Part shown: one piece after another, positions 7,170-12,784 of the stretch
How the letters are laid out: each line of letters opens with the position of its first letter
Position numbering within the stretch: position 1 is the stretch's first letter
Source: a virus
Reading direction: 5' to 3' (one strand)
Length of the DNA: 24,002 bases
Virus record (IMG/VR): IMGVR_UViG_3300021964_008752
Span: 1 to 24,002 of that record
Made by a program: the position numbers and the translations under genes
The notes under the pieces: generated by a model
The model's input: only the letters and a program-made list of their open reading frames with translations
Databases searched by the model: none
Told to the model about the DNA's origin: nothing

Positions 7170-7870
7170 TGTTAAACTTTATTTGTTTAAAATCAGGGAC
7201 AAAGTATTCGCCTGAATATGTAAACAAACTGTACAACATGGTACAGAGGCATCTTACGGTGCCTCATCGTTTCATATGTTTCACAGAACTTCCAGACGGC
7301 ATCGATCCAAGGATTGAAATTCGTCCTCTACCAAGTAATAAACCGCATCTTCAAGGTTGGTGGTTTAAACCATATATTTTTAAAGCAGATCATTTTGATA
7401 AAGGTGACATAAATTTTTATATGGACCTGGATATGGTCATTGTTAGTAACATTGATAGACTGATTGACTTTATGCCCGGACATTTTGTTGGCTTGCGAGA
7501 TGTAGGACGAGTATTTAGACCAACATACCAAAAACTAGGAAGTGCTGTGCTACGATGGAATGCCGGAACATTTAGTAATGTATGGGATGAATTTGAAAAT
7601 CATCCAAGTGTTATAAAAAGGTTTCATGGTGATCAAGACTGGCTGTGGCATTTAAATAACCCTGCGATTAAGTTTTTTCCTGACGACTGGATTAGAAGTT
7701 ATAAATGGGAAATTCGTTCTCGAACTGAACTAAATGGATTTGGTAAGAACAGTACATTTAAAGAAGTTAAAGATCCTAAGATACCAAAAGATACTAGTAT
7801 TCTAGCATTTCATGGCTTTCCTGATGTTCACGATGTCCAAGATCCTGTTATTGTAAATAACTGGAAATAA
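7169..7870 (+). CDS. DxD glycosyltransferase, GT-A type (233 aa)
   Basis: The protein has the layout of GT-A/GT8-like enzymes that transfer a sugar from a nucleotide donor using a metal ion. An N-terminal nucleotide-binding strand (NFICLKSGTKYSPEYVNKLY) is followed by HLQGWWFKPYIF. The metal-binding DxD is at Asp86-Leu-Asp88 in FYMDLDMVIVSNID. Later come VLRWNAGTF near residue 128 and FHGDQDWLWH near 152, which usually bind the acceptor and catalytic metal. A late HGFPDVHDV may supply the third metal ligand (HGxxKP-like). There is no membrane segment. It is translationally coupled to the QueD-like gene by a 1-nt overlap. Sugar donor and acceptor cannot be predicted; virion proteins, modified DNA or host glycans are all possible. 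Confidence 0.85.
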   Translation: MLNFICLKSGTKYSPEYVNKLYNMVQRHLTVPHRFICFTELPDGIDPRIEIRPLPSNKPHLQGWWFKPYIFKADHFDKGDINFYMDLDMVIVSNIDRLIDFMPGHFVGLRDVGRVFRPTYQKLGSAVLRWNAGTFSNVWDEFENHPSVIKRFHGDQDWLWHLNNPAIKFFPDDWIRSYKWEIRSRTELNGFGKNSTFKEVKDPKIPKDTSILAFHGFPDVHDVQDPVIVNNWK

Positions 7871-7916
7871 TATACTACTATTATCCACCTTATGAGTAAT
7901 ATTAAATAATTCTGCT

Positions 7917-8102
7917 ATGATTACCAAATATGTAATCCGCAATAGCAATGATGATGTAATTGTTGAAGTCGATAGTTTAGACGAAGTACACAATACCATC
8001 ATGCTATTAAAGGAGCAGAACCCACATACTGAATACAGTGTCGATGAAAAACAAGTATCAAGCGTAAAACCAGGATTCGGAAGAGACCCTGATTTACACT
8101 AA
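7917..8102 (+). CDS. Small conserved-looking hypothetical protein (61 aa)
   Basis: This short acidic protein begins MITKYVIRNSNDDVIVEVDSL. The pattern is a beta hairpin, then a helix (DEVHNTIMLLKEQ), then a loose C-terminus with a GFGRDPDLH tail. I do not recognise the family. There is no clear ribosome site. Weak late-promoter-like strings lie upstream (TGTAAATA at 7852-7859, ATTAAATA at 7901-7908). Its TAA shares four bases (CTAA) with the TAG of the opposite-strand gene at 8099. Confidence 0.6.
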   Translation: MITKYVIRNSNDDVIVEVDSLDEVHNTIMLLKEQNPHTEYSVDEKQVSSVKPGFGRDPDLH

Positions 8103-8947
8103 TACGTTTTTAATTTATGAAAAATTAGATCCTGAGGAATACCATCAAGCATTTCTTGTTGTGTCCATTCTGTCCAAGCAAGATCATTACTCCACTGTTT
8201 TCTATCGGGCCGTAAAGGCGTTTCAATCATTGAGTAATCAGTGTTTGCCACAGGTGCGGCCAAACTAATCTCACTCACAAATGCCGGTACGCCATTTAAT
8301 ACTGCTTCTATTCCGGGGTTACTACAGTGATTAACAACAGCCCACGCAGTGTTTAAGTCTTGCTGGAAAGCATAATGACTAAGGGTACTATTATTTTTAA
8401 AATTGCGTCTTAATGGAAATCTAGGATGAGGTCTAATTCTAATAGGTCTATCAGAATGTTCTCGAATTTTGTCAATCGCTTCATTAACCCATACATCACT
8501 AGGAGGCATTGTTCTCCATTGTTCACTTCTTTCGTGTTGCGAACAAATTAATATGTGTTCTCCTGATTTTTTCCAGGGTTTGACATTCAAACCTAATTGA
8601 TTAAATCTTTCATCGTTCTTATCACGCACAAAGTAATTAGGTAAATTAATACCGTTGATACCAATCTTCCATGTTGCTTTAGGATCTTTTCCGTCTGGAG
8701 ACTTATCTCTAATTAAATTTCCAATTTCTAAAACAATAACTGGTTTTCCTTGACTTCTGTAGGTGTCAAAAACTGTTTGATTATTACGCATCCTTCCAAA
8801 CCATAACACACTCCATATAACAGCAATATCTCCTTTTCCTGTATGATGATGTATTTCATGGCCGTGTTTTATCAGGCCTTTTTCAAAGCTATCAAAAACA
8901 CTGTTGCTATTCAAGGCTCCAAATTGGTTATAAAAATCAAAGATCAT
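8099..8947 (-). CDS. GT-B-like glycosyltransferase, capsule-synthesis (KpsS/LipB) type (282 aa)
   Basis: The N-terminal half has alternating strands and helices with GDIAVIWSVLWFG and GKPVIVLEIGNLIRD. The C-terminal half carries RPIRIRPHPRFPL near residue 170, AWAVVNHCSNPGIEAVLNGVPAFV near 200-225, and a later DR..W.NDLAWTEWTQQEM..G block. This Pro-His-Pro, Ser-x-x-Gly-Ile-Glu-Ala, then Gly-Val-Pro order is the donor-binding signature of GT-B capsule-type transferases. Such proteins are frequent in marine T4-like phages. The gene stands alone on the minus strand between plus-strand genes. There is no good ribosome site near the ATG; a weak minus-strand promoter (TTTAAC-16-TATACT) ends 2 nt before it. 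Fold confidence is moderate and the substrate is unknown. Confidence 0.75.
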   Translation of the reverse strand: MIFDFYNQFGALNSNSVFDSFEKGLIKHGHEIHHHTGKGDIAVIWSVLWFGRMRNNQTVFDTYRSQGKPVIVLEIGNLIRDKSPDGKDPKATWKIGINGINLPNYFVRDKNDERFNQLGLNVKPWKKSGEHILICSQHERSEQWRTMPPSDVWVNEAIDKIREHSDRPIRIRPHPRFPLRRNFKNNSTLSHYAFQQDLNTAWAVVNHCSNPGIEAVLNGVPAFVSEISLAAPVANTDYSMIETPLRPDRKQWSNDLAWTEWTQQEMLDGIPQDLIFHKLKTY

Positions 8948-8949
8948 AC

Positions 8950-8977
8950 AGTATATATGTTGACCTTTGGTGTTAAA
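8950..8977 (-). promoter_or_regulatory. Weak sigma70-like promoter, minus strand
   Basis: On the minus strand TTTAAC (8972-8977) and TATACT (8950-8955) are separated by 16 nt. The -10 box ends 2 nt before the ATG at 8947, so a transcript from here would be leaderless. The -35 match is poor (3 of 6), so this is tentative. It overlaps the strong plus-strand promoter. Confidence 0.3.
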
Positions 8978-8988
8978 GAGTGTATAAT
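8960..8988 (+). promoter_or_regulatory. Sigma70-type early promoter (TTGACC-17-TATAAT)
   Basis: The -35 box TTGACC (8960-8965) and the perfect -10 box TATAAT (8983-8988) have a 17-nt spacer. A start near 8995 gives a leader of about 20 nt with AAGGA at 9003-9007, 7 nt before the GTG at 9015. This is the clearest early promoter in the window. Confidence 0.8.
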
Positions 8989-9014
8989 GAAATATGTAAT
9001 AAAAGGATTAACCT

Positions 9015-9719
9015 GTGAATAAATTTATATTTGATGTCGATGGCACACTTACTCCTAGTAGAGGAGTTATCGACGAGTCTTTTAGTAAATGGCTATATGA
9101 CTTCATGCGGGAGAATGATGTATATTTTGTAACAGGTAGTGATGCTGGAAAGACTATTGAGCAAGTAGGCGAAGATATTTTTCGTAAGGCAAAGTACAGT
9201 TTTAATTGTAGCGGTAACGAAGTTTATCAATTAGGAAGTCTTGTTTATAAAAACAATTGGCAATGTCCAGACGACTTATGGTTATGGTTAGAAGATAGAT
9301 TGTATCAAAGTGTGTATAGTCCTAAATACGGAAGAAACTTTGAAGAACGTACTGGAATGTTAAATTTTAGTATTGTTGGGCGAGAAGCAGTTGGCGATCA
9401 AAGAAAAGAATATTATGAGTGGGATAAAATTAATAATGAACGTGAAGGATTAGCAGACTATATTAACAGTCACTGGCATAATATTACAGCAAGTGTCGGT
9501 GGTGAAACTGGCATTGATATTTTTGAAAAAGGGACAGACAAAGCTCAAGTTATTAAATGGTTTAAAGAAGATGATAATCTAATTTTCTTTGGTGATAGAA
9601 TTGATCCTTCCGGAAATGACTGGTCATTAGCACAAGCAATTATTGACAATCAGATGGGACTGTGCTATAATGTAAAAGATTATAATGAAACATGGGATAT
9701 TTTAAAAACATATGGTTGA
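9015..9719 (+). CDS. Eukaryotic-type phosphomannomutase-like HAD enzyme (234 aa)
   Basis: The start is GTG with an AAGGA site 7 nt upstream. HAD motif I is FIFDVDGTLTPSR, with nucleophile Asp7 and acid Asp9. Motif II-like VTGSD is at 39-43. The cap region GMLNFSIVGR (114-123) and then YYEWDKINNER match the sugar-phosphate-binding cap of human/yeast-type PMM (HAD-IIB). A GGETGIDIFEKGTDK segment and motif IV GDRIDPSGND (Gly193-Asp194, Asn201-Asp202) follow. The length is close to the 246 residues of eukaryotic PMM and unlike the roughly 450-aa bacterial alpha-phosphohexomutase (ManB). The family interconverts mannose-6-P and mannose-1-P, which feeds GDP-mannose synthesis. The nearby glycosyltransferases support a sugar-modification role. 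A plain HAD phosphatase activity cannot be excluded. It overlaps the next gene by 8 nt. Confidence 0.85.
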   Translation: MNKFIFDVDGTLTPSRGVIDESFSKWLYDFMRENDVYFVTGSDAGKTIEQVGEDIFRKAKYSFNCSGNEVYQLGSLVYKNNWQCPDDLWLWLEDRLYQSVYSPKYGRNFEERTGMLNFSIVGREAVGDQRKEYYEWDKINNEREGLADYINSHWHNITASVGGETGIDIFEKGTDKAQVIKWFKEDDNLIFFGDRIDPSGNDWSLAQAIIDNQMGLCYNVKDYNETWDILKTYG

Positions 9720-10284
9720 AGTTTATAATGTGTTTCCAACACTGATAATGGTTTTTGATTTAAGTCAGCATCCTGCTAATCAACGACTAAAAGATCTAAT
9801 TGAAAAAACTCCTACAGGTACACATGCTCTAGTAGGTAAAGGAACTAGTACATATAAAGAAAGTACCAGTAACAGTTTTTTAAAAAATCCTACAATTTCA
9901 GACTTTACTATATCTATACAGCAATGTATAAATCAATTTACAGCACAGGCAGGACTTCAACCTTGTAGCATTAAAAATAGTTGGTTTAATAAAATGGGCA
10001 AGGGCGGGCAAACTATTATACACAGACATGAGTTTAGCACTATAAGTGGTGCGTATTATCCTATTTGGGACAATGACTGTTGTAATTTAAGATTTAGAAG
10101 TCCTATAGCACAGTGTAAAATGTCAGAGATGTCAGATAGTCAGCAAACAATTTATAATTCAAATGAACAAGAAGTACAAGGTGGCGTAGGAAAGTTAATT
10201 TTGTTCCCTAGTCATCTAGAACATTATACTCCAAAAAACAATTCAGACGAAAGATGGGTAGTAAGTTTTAATGCTTCTCATTGA
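9712..10284 (+). CDS. 2OG-Fe(II) oxygenase (190 aa)
   Basis: This matches the group of small 2-oxoglutarate/Fe(II) oxygenases common in marine T4-like phages (PF13759/TIGR02466 type). The double-stranded beta-helix core is visible: SWFNKMGKGGQTIIHRHEFSTISGAYY, with proximal metal residues around His104-His106-Glu107. Then come a CNLRFRSPI strand, GGVGKLILFPS and the distal HLEHY (His171), with Arg181 in DERWVVSFN positioned to hold 2-oxoglutarate. Such enzymes hydroxylate proteins or small molecules; the target here is unknown. Translation is probably coupled to the PMM-like gene (8-nt overlap). Its stop codon lies inside the -35 box of the uvsE promoter. Confidence 0.85.
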   Translation: MVEVYNVFPTLIMVFDLSQHPANQRLKDLIEKTPTGTHALVGKGTSTYKESTSNSFLKNPTISDFTISIQQCINQFTAQAGLQPCSIKNSWFNKMGKGGQTIIHRHEFSTISGAYYPIWDNDCCNLRFRSPIAQCKMSEMSDSQQTIYNSNEQEVQGGVGKLILFPSHLEHYTPKNNSDERWVVSFNASH

Positions 10285-10309
10285 CAAAAGTAAACAAAGG
10301 CAGTACAAT
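10281..10309 (+). promoter_or_regulatory. Sigma70-type early promoter at the uvsE start (TTGACA-17-TACAAT)
   Basis: A perfect -35 box TTGACA (10281-10286) and TACAAT (10304-10309) are 17 nt apart. The -10 box ends only 5 nt before the uvsE ATG, so transcription would start at or next to the A of the ATG. That predicts a leaderless message. Confidence 0.7.
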
Positions 10310-10314
10310 AAACT

Positions 10315-11427
10315 ATGGATTTAAAATTTACAACAGCAGGTGACTATTTGAAATCGCAACAAGATACACATCGTATAGGCTTTGCTTGCAAATACATGCA
10401 CCCTGATCAAACACAGAAAAAGAAACTGCTTGAAGAGATTCAACGTCCATTAAATACTCGTAGCACAACAGTACAGTGGCTTAACAGACAGACACGTGAA
10501 GTTGCTGAACAACGTCTATGGGATATCATGGTCCATAACATACAAAGTTATTGGAACCTTATTAACTATGTAGGAGGATTACCGAATGAACTTAGAATGG
10601 TTAGGTTGGGAAGTGACGTCTTACCTGTTTATACTCAGCGTGATTGGAGTTACTTCTGGCGCAAGCCTGATGTACGAAAATATTGCGAGACCAACTTCGC
10701 TCACGTCGGCGCAAAAGCTCGTGAACTTGATGTTAGGTTGTCTATGCATCCTGGTCAGTTTACTGTACTTGCGTCAGATAATCCTGATATAGTAAATAGA
10801 AGTATAGAGGAGTTTGAATATCATGTCGACGTCATTCGGTGGATGGGTTATGGCCAAAATTGGCAGGACTTCAAGTGTAACGTCCACATCTCAGGCAGAC
10901 AAGGTCCAGCCGGTATCATCAACGCACTTCAACGATTGTCTCCAGAAGCACGAAACACACTTACTATTGAAAACGACGAAATGTGCTGGGGACTCGACGC
11001 AAGCCTCGAACTTGAAAAACACGTCGCACTCGTTCTTGACATACACCATCACTGGGTCCGTACAGGAGAATACATTCAACCCACCGACCGTAGATTTGAC
11101 CGCGTAGTTGAATCGTGGCGTGGTGTGCGTCCTGTTATTCACTACAGTGTAAGCAAAGAAAATCTACTTACAGATTGGCCTAATAATGAATTACCTGATA
11201 TGGAATATTTGTTAATGAAAGGATTTAAAAAACAGAAACTCAGAGCCCACAGCGACTTTATGTGGAATAAAGCAGTTAATCAATGGGCTATGAGTTTCTG
11301 GGATAGGGCCGATATCATGGTAGAATCTAAATGTAAGAATCTTGCCAGTATCGGACTGTATGAAGAATTTAAGTCTTCTTCTTTGCTGGGCGACCACGCT
11401 TCGCCGGAGCCTTTGCTGGCTTCTTAG
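10315..11427 (+). CDS. uvsE: UV-damage endonuclease UvsE/UVDE (370 aa)
   Basis: This TIM-barrel endonuclease nicks DNA 5' of UV photoproducts (pyrimidine dimers and 6-4 products), starting light-independent repair. The family blocks occur in order: RIGFACKYM near residue 21, TTVQWLNRQ near 52, RMVRLGSDVLPVYTQ near 94, LSMHPGQFTVLAS (His145), NVHISG (His191), TIENDE (Glu219, 217-222), LDIHHHW (His244-246), VIHYS near 276 and RAHSDFMW near 305. These supply the metal-binding His, Glu and Asp residues. There is no good ribosome site; AAAGG is 14 nt away and the promoter abuts the ATG. The last 59 nt overlap, tail to tail, the AT-hook gene on the other strand. The stretch 10861-11160 is about 49% GC, against about 27-37% in the sampled flanks. 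Confidence 0.93.
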   Translation: MDLKFTTAGDYLKSQQDTHRIGFACKYMHPDQTQKKKLLEEIQRPLNTRSTTVQWLNRQTREVAEQRLWDIMVHNIQSYWNLINYVGGLPNELRMVRLGSDVLPVYTQRDWSYFWRKPDVRKYCETNFAHVGAKARELDVRLSMHPGQFTVLASDNPDIVNRSIEEFEYHVDVIRWMGYGQNWQDFKCNVHISGRQGPAGIINALQRLSPEARNTLTIENDEMCWGLDASLELEKHVALVLDIHHHWVRTGEYIQPTDRRFDRVVESWRGVRPVIHYSVSKENLLTDWPNNELPDMEYLLMKGFKKQKLRAHSDFMWNKAVNQWAMSFWDRADIMVESKCKNLASIGLYEEFKSSSLLGDHASPEPLLAS

Positions 11428-11539
11428 TAGCTGGTGCTTTCTTCTTGGCTGGTGCTTTTTTAGCGGCTGGTGCGTTTTGAGCAATAACCGGTGTATCTGA
11501 TACGCCAAATCCAAAAAGTTCTTTTAACCATGTAAACAT
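11369..11539 (-). CDS. 56-aa AT-hook / histone-H1-like basic protein
   Basis: I found this short gene by reading the minus strand. ATG at 11539 is preceded by a perfect AGGAGG (11547-11552) with a 7-nt gap, the best ribosome site in the window. The product starts with an amphipathic, hydrophobic N-terminus (MFTWLKELFGFGVSD). A Lys/Ala/Pro tail follows with AAKKAPAKKKAPATKK-type repeats, and then KRGRPAKKK, whose Arg-Gly-Arg-Pro core is the AT-hook that binds the minor groove of AT-rich DNA. The tail resembles histone H1 and bacterial HU/Hc1-like tails. It may compact phage or host DNA, or tether DNA through its N-terminus; this is inference. It overlaps the uvsE 3' end by 59 nt. A late-type motif at 11559-11566 should drive it. 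Confidence 0.85.
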   Translation of the reverse strand: MFTWLKELFGFGVSDTPVIAQNAPAAKKAPAKKKAPATKKPAKAPAKRGRPAKKKT

Positions 11540-11558
11540 AATTTTTCCTCCTGTCTGC

Positions 11559-11566
11559 TATTTACT
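11559..11566 (-). promoter_or_regulatory. Late-type promoter, minus strand (AGTAAATA)
   Basis: The minus strand reads AGTAAATA, one mismatch from NATAAATA. It lies just upstream of AGGAGG and the AT-hook gene start. It forms the left half of the palindrome TATTTACTAAATA (11559-11571). Confidence 0.5.
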
Positions 11567-11571
11567 AAATA
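11564..11571 (+). promoter_or_regulatory. Late-type promoter, plus strand (ACTAAATA)
   Basis: It contains CTAAATA, a reported variant of the late motif in cyanophages (from memory). It lies 33 nt upstream of ATG 11605 and would give a leader holding the GGAG site at 11595-11598. It overlaps the minus-strand motif. Confidence 0.5.
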
Positions 11572-11604
11572 TTCATGAGCGATAATTTAAATTTGGAGAC
11601 TATT

Positions 11605-11769
11605 ATGTTAAAAAAATGGATTAACGAAAGACTAAGCGAACGTACATCATGGGACGGAGCAGTTCTAGTTGGTGTAGGTATTGCTTTTTTAATTTTTAAA
11701 CCAATTGCAGCACTAGCGGCATACGGTGCCATCGCATACGGTGCTTGGACTATTTGGAAGTCCGAATAG
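11605..11769 (+). CDS. 54-aa membrane-segment protein, phage hypothetical
   Basis: I chose ATG 11605 over the ATG at 11575 because GGAG (11595-11598) sits 6 nt before it, while the earlier ATG overlaps the likely transcript start. The protein is an N-terminal basic amphipathic helix (MLKKWINERLSERTSWDG), then a hydrophobic Ala/Gly-rich stretch (about residues 19-48: AVLVGVGIAFLIF, IAALAAYGAIAYGAWTIW) long enough for one or two membrane passes, and a short KSE tail. Similar tiny proteins are common in T4-like marine phages, with unknown function. A membrane role is inferred from composition only. Confidence 0.65.
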   Translation: MLKKWINERLSERTSWDGAVLVGVGIAFLIFKPIAALAAYGAIAYGAWTIWKSE

Positions 11770-11770
11770 T

Positions 11771-11938
11771 TTGAAAACACATAGACTTATAAATCAGTCT
11801 TTATTGATTGAACGGTGGAGTAAGAATGGTATTCCCGAGCATTATTTTGAATTTTGTCGTAGAATAGACATTCAATCTCCACCGAAGTCTATATCAATAG
11901 ATAAAGTAAAAGTACAGAGACGAGGGAAACCAAATTGA
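11771..11938 (+). CDS. 55-aa basic hypothetical protein
   Basis: The start is TTG at 11771, directly after the preceding stop, with GGAAG about 10 nt upstream. A longer ATG version (11726) would lie inside the previous gene and is less likely. The sequence has a helix (THRLINQSLLIERWSKNG), a short aromatic-acidic stretch (EHYFEFCRRIDI) and a basic end (KVKVQRRGKPN). I do not recognise the family. Its stop overlaps the next TTG start by 4 nt (TTGA), so translation is probably coupled. Confidence 0.5.
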   Translation: MKTHRLINQSLLIERWSKNGIPEHYFEFCRRIDIQSPPKSISIDKVKVQRRGKPN

Positions 11939-12123
11939 GTATCGAACAAAAAGTTGAAAACATTAAACAGCGTATTTCTATGCTTACTGAAATGATTAAA
12001 ATTGGTGAAGAAGAAATTAAAACGCCTAAATTAAAAGATAATTATATGGCTCAAAAATACAAAGAACTAAATGATGCCTATGCTGAGATAAAGAAATATG
12101 ATCCAGATTACAGAAATAGCTAA
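11935..12123 (+). CDS. 62-aa coiled-coil hypothetical protein
   Basis: The start is TTG at 11935, supported by GAGGG 8 nt upstream. The product is almost wholly helical and charged: EQKVENIKQRISMLTEMIKI, then GEEEIKTPKLKDN, then a second helix KYKELNDAYAEIKKYDPD. The heptad-like spacing of Ile, Leu and Met suggests a coiled coil or a helical hairpin. No family is recognised. Its 3' end overlaps the IscA gene by 26 nt in another frame, so the two are co-expressed. A partner role for IscA is possible but unsupported. Confidence 0.6.
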   Translation: MSIEQKVENIKQRISMLTEMIKIGEEEIKTPKLKDNYMAQKYKELNDAYAEIKKYDPDYRNS

Positions 12124-12418
12124 AAATAAAATTAATTCTTTTATAGACAAGAGAGAAAAAACACTAGGTATCCGTATTGGAGTTAAAACCACAGGGTGTA
12201 ATGGGCTATCATATGTTTTAGAATACGTAGATACACCAGACGACCACGATCAATTACACAATGTAGACGGCGTTGAAGTATATGTAAATCCTAAAGATCT
12301 TGTGTATCTAAAAGATATCACTATTGACTACAAAAATGAGAAGTTTCAAGAAGGCTTTGACTTTATAAACCCAATTGAATCAGGACGTTGCGGTTGCGGA
12401 GAAAGTTTTCACATCTAA
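12098..12418 (+). CDS. iscA: IscA-type Fe-S cluster carrier (106 aa)
   Basis: A-type carrier proteins bind iron or Fe-S clusters and hand them to apo-proteins. All three conserved cysteines are present at almost the same positions as in E. coli IscA: Cys34 in KTTGCNGLSYVLE, and Cys98 and Cys100 in the terminal GRCGCGESFHI. The body shows GIRIGVK and VLEYVDTP, closely following bacterial IscA, and the length is right. The GCGESFH ending favours IscA over SufA or ErpA. ATG 12098 has a weak GAGA site. No iscU or scaffold gene is nearby, so the product would feed clusters made by the host to host or phage Fe-S enzymes. It converges on the zinc-ribbon gene with a 4-nt overlap. Confidence 0.93.
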   Translation: MIQITEIAKNKINSFIDKREKTLGIRIGVKTTGCNGLSYVLEYVDTPDDHDQLHNVDGVEVYVNPKDLVYLKDITIDYKNEKFQEGFDFINPIESGRCGCGESFHI

Positions 12419-12684
12419 TATTTGCTAACTGGTAAATCACTACTAGCAGGCATATCCCATATTTTCTTACGTTCAACACCTTTACGTTGAGCAAACCTTT
12501 TAGCATCACAGTTGCTACAAACATGGAAATAGTTGTTACTTAAACGTCTATAATCCATCTTACTTCTAGATCTTTCAAATTCAACATCGCAGTTGTCACA
12601 GCGAAGCACAATCATAGCAACTTCACGATAGTATTTGTGTACATTACCGTGTTTGCTGTACCGCTCGTATATCTTTTTTAGCAT
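12415..12684 (-). CDS. Zinc-ribbon / treble-clef phage protein (89 aa)
   Basis: I chose the ATG at 12684 because AAGGA (12689-12693) lies 4 nt before it and a late-type motif at 12707-12714 puts the transcript start near the alternative ATG at 12702. The basic helical N-terminus (MLKKIYERYSKHGNVHKYY) is followed by two Cys-x2-Cys pairs, Cys29/Cys32 (RCDNCD) and Cys56/Cys59 (HVCSNCD), 23 residues apart. Together they should bind one zinc. The region between is rich in Arg and Ser, and a basic helix (KRFAQRKGVERKK) follows, so nucleic-acid binding is likely. No HNH catalytic His or Asn is evident, so I do not call it a nuclease. Confidence 0.75.
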   Translation of the reverse strand: MLKKIYERYSKHGNVHKYYREVAMIVLRCDNCDVEFERSRSKMDYRRLSNNYFHVCSNCDAKRFAQRKGVERKKIWDMPASSDLPVSKY

Positions 12685-12706
12685 GTATTCCTTAATGAAC
12701 ATATAG

Positions 12707-12714
12707 TATTTACA
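12707..12714 (-). promoter_or_regulatory. Late-type promoter, minus strand (TGTAAATA)
   Basis: The minus strand reads TGTAAATACTAT, which differs at one position from the start of the T4 late consensus TATAAATACTATT. It serves the zinc-ribbon gene and faces away from the plus-strand motif at 12735. Confidence 0.5.
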
Positions 12715-12734
12715 TTCGGCTTATAAAACATTTG

Positions 12735-12742
12735 GATAAATA
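12735..12742 (+). promoter_or_regulatory. Late promoter (GATAAATA) for the structural operon
   Basis: GATAAATA fits NATAAATA and lies 43 nt upstream of the 2455-aa gene's ATG. The leader would contain GGAG at 12774-12777. It probably drives all three structural genes to the window's end. Confidence 0.65.
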
Positions 12743-12784
12743 TCATTGATAGAAGCAAATTCATCCTATTTTTGGAGTTTATAA

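Noticed and set aside
10793-10800. AGTAAATA late-like motif inside uvsE
   Set aside because: It lies deep in coding sequence with no gene start downstream; chance occurrence is likely in AT-rich DNA.
11212-11514. 100-aa minus-strand ORF, Arg/Gln/His-rich
   Set aside because: It is an out-of-frame shadow of the true 56-aa AT-hook gene (11369-11539), which has the AGGAGG site.
11575-11604. Ten-residue N-terminal extension of the 54-aa membrane protein from ATG 11575
   Set aside because: That ATG lies at the predicted late transcript start, without a ribosome site; ATG 11605 has GGAG at an ideal distance.
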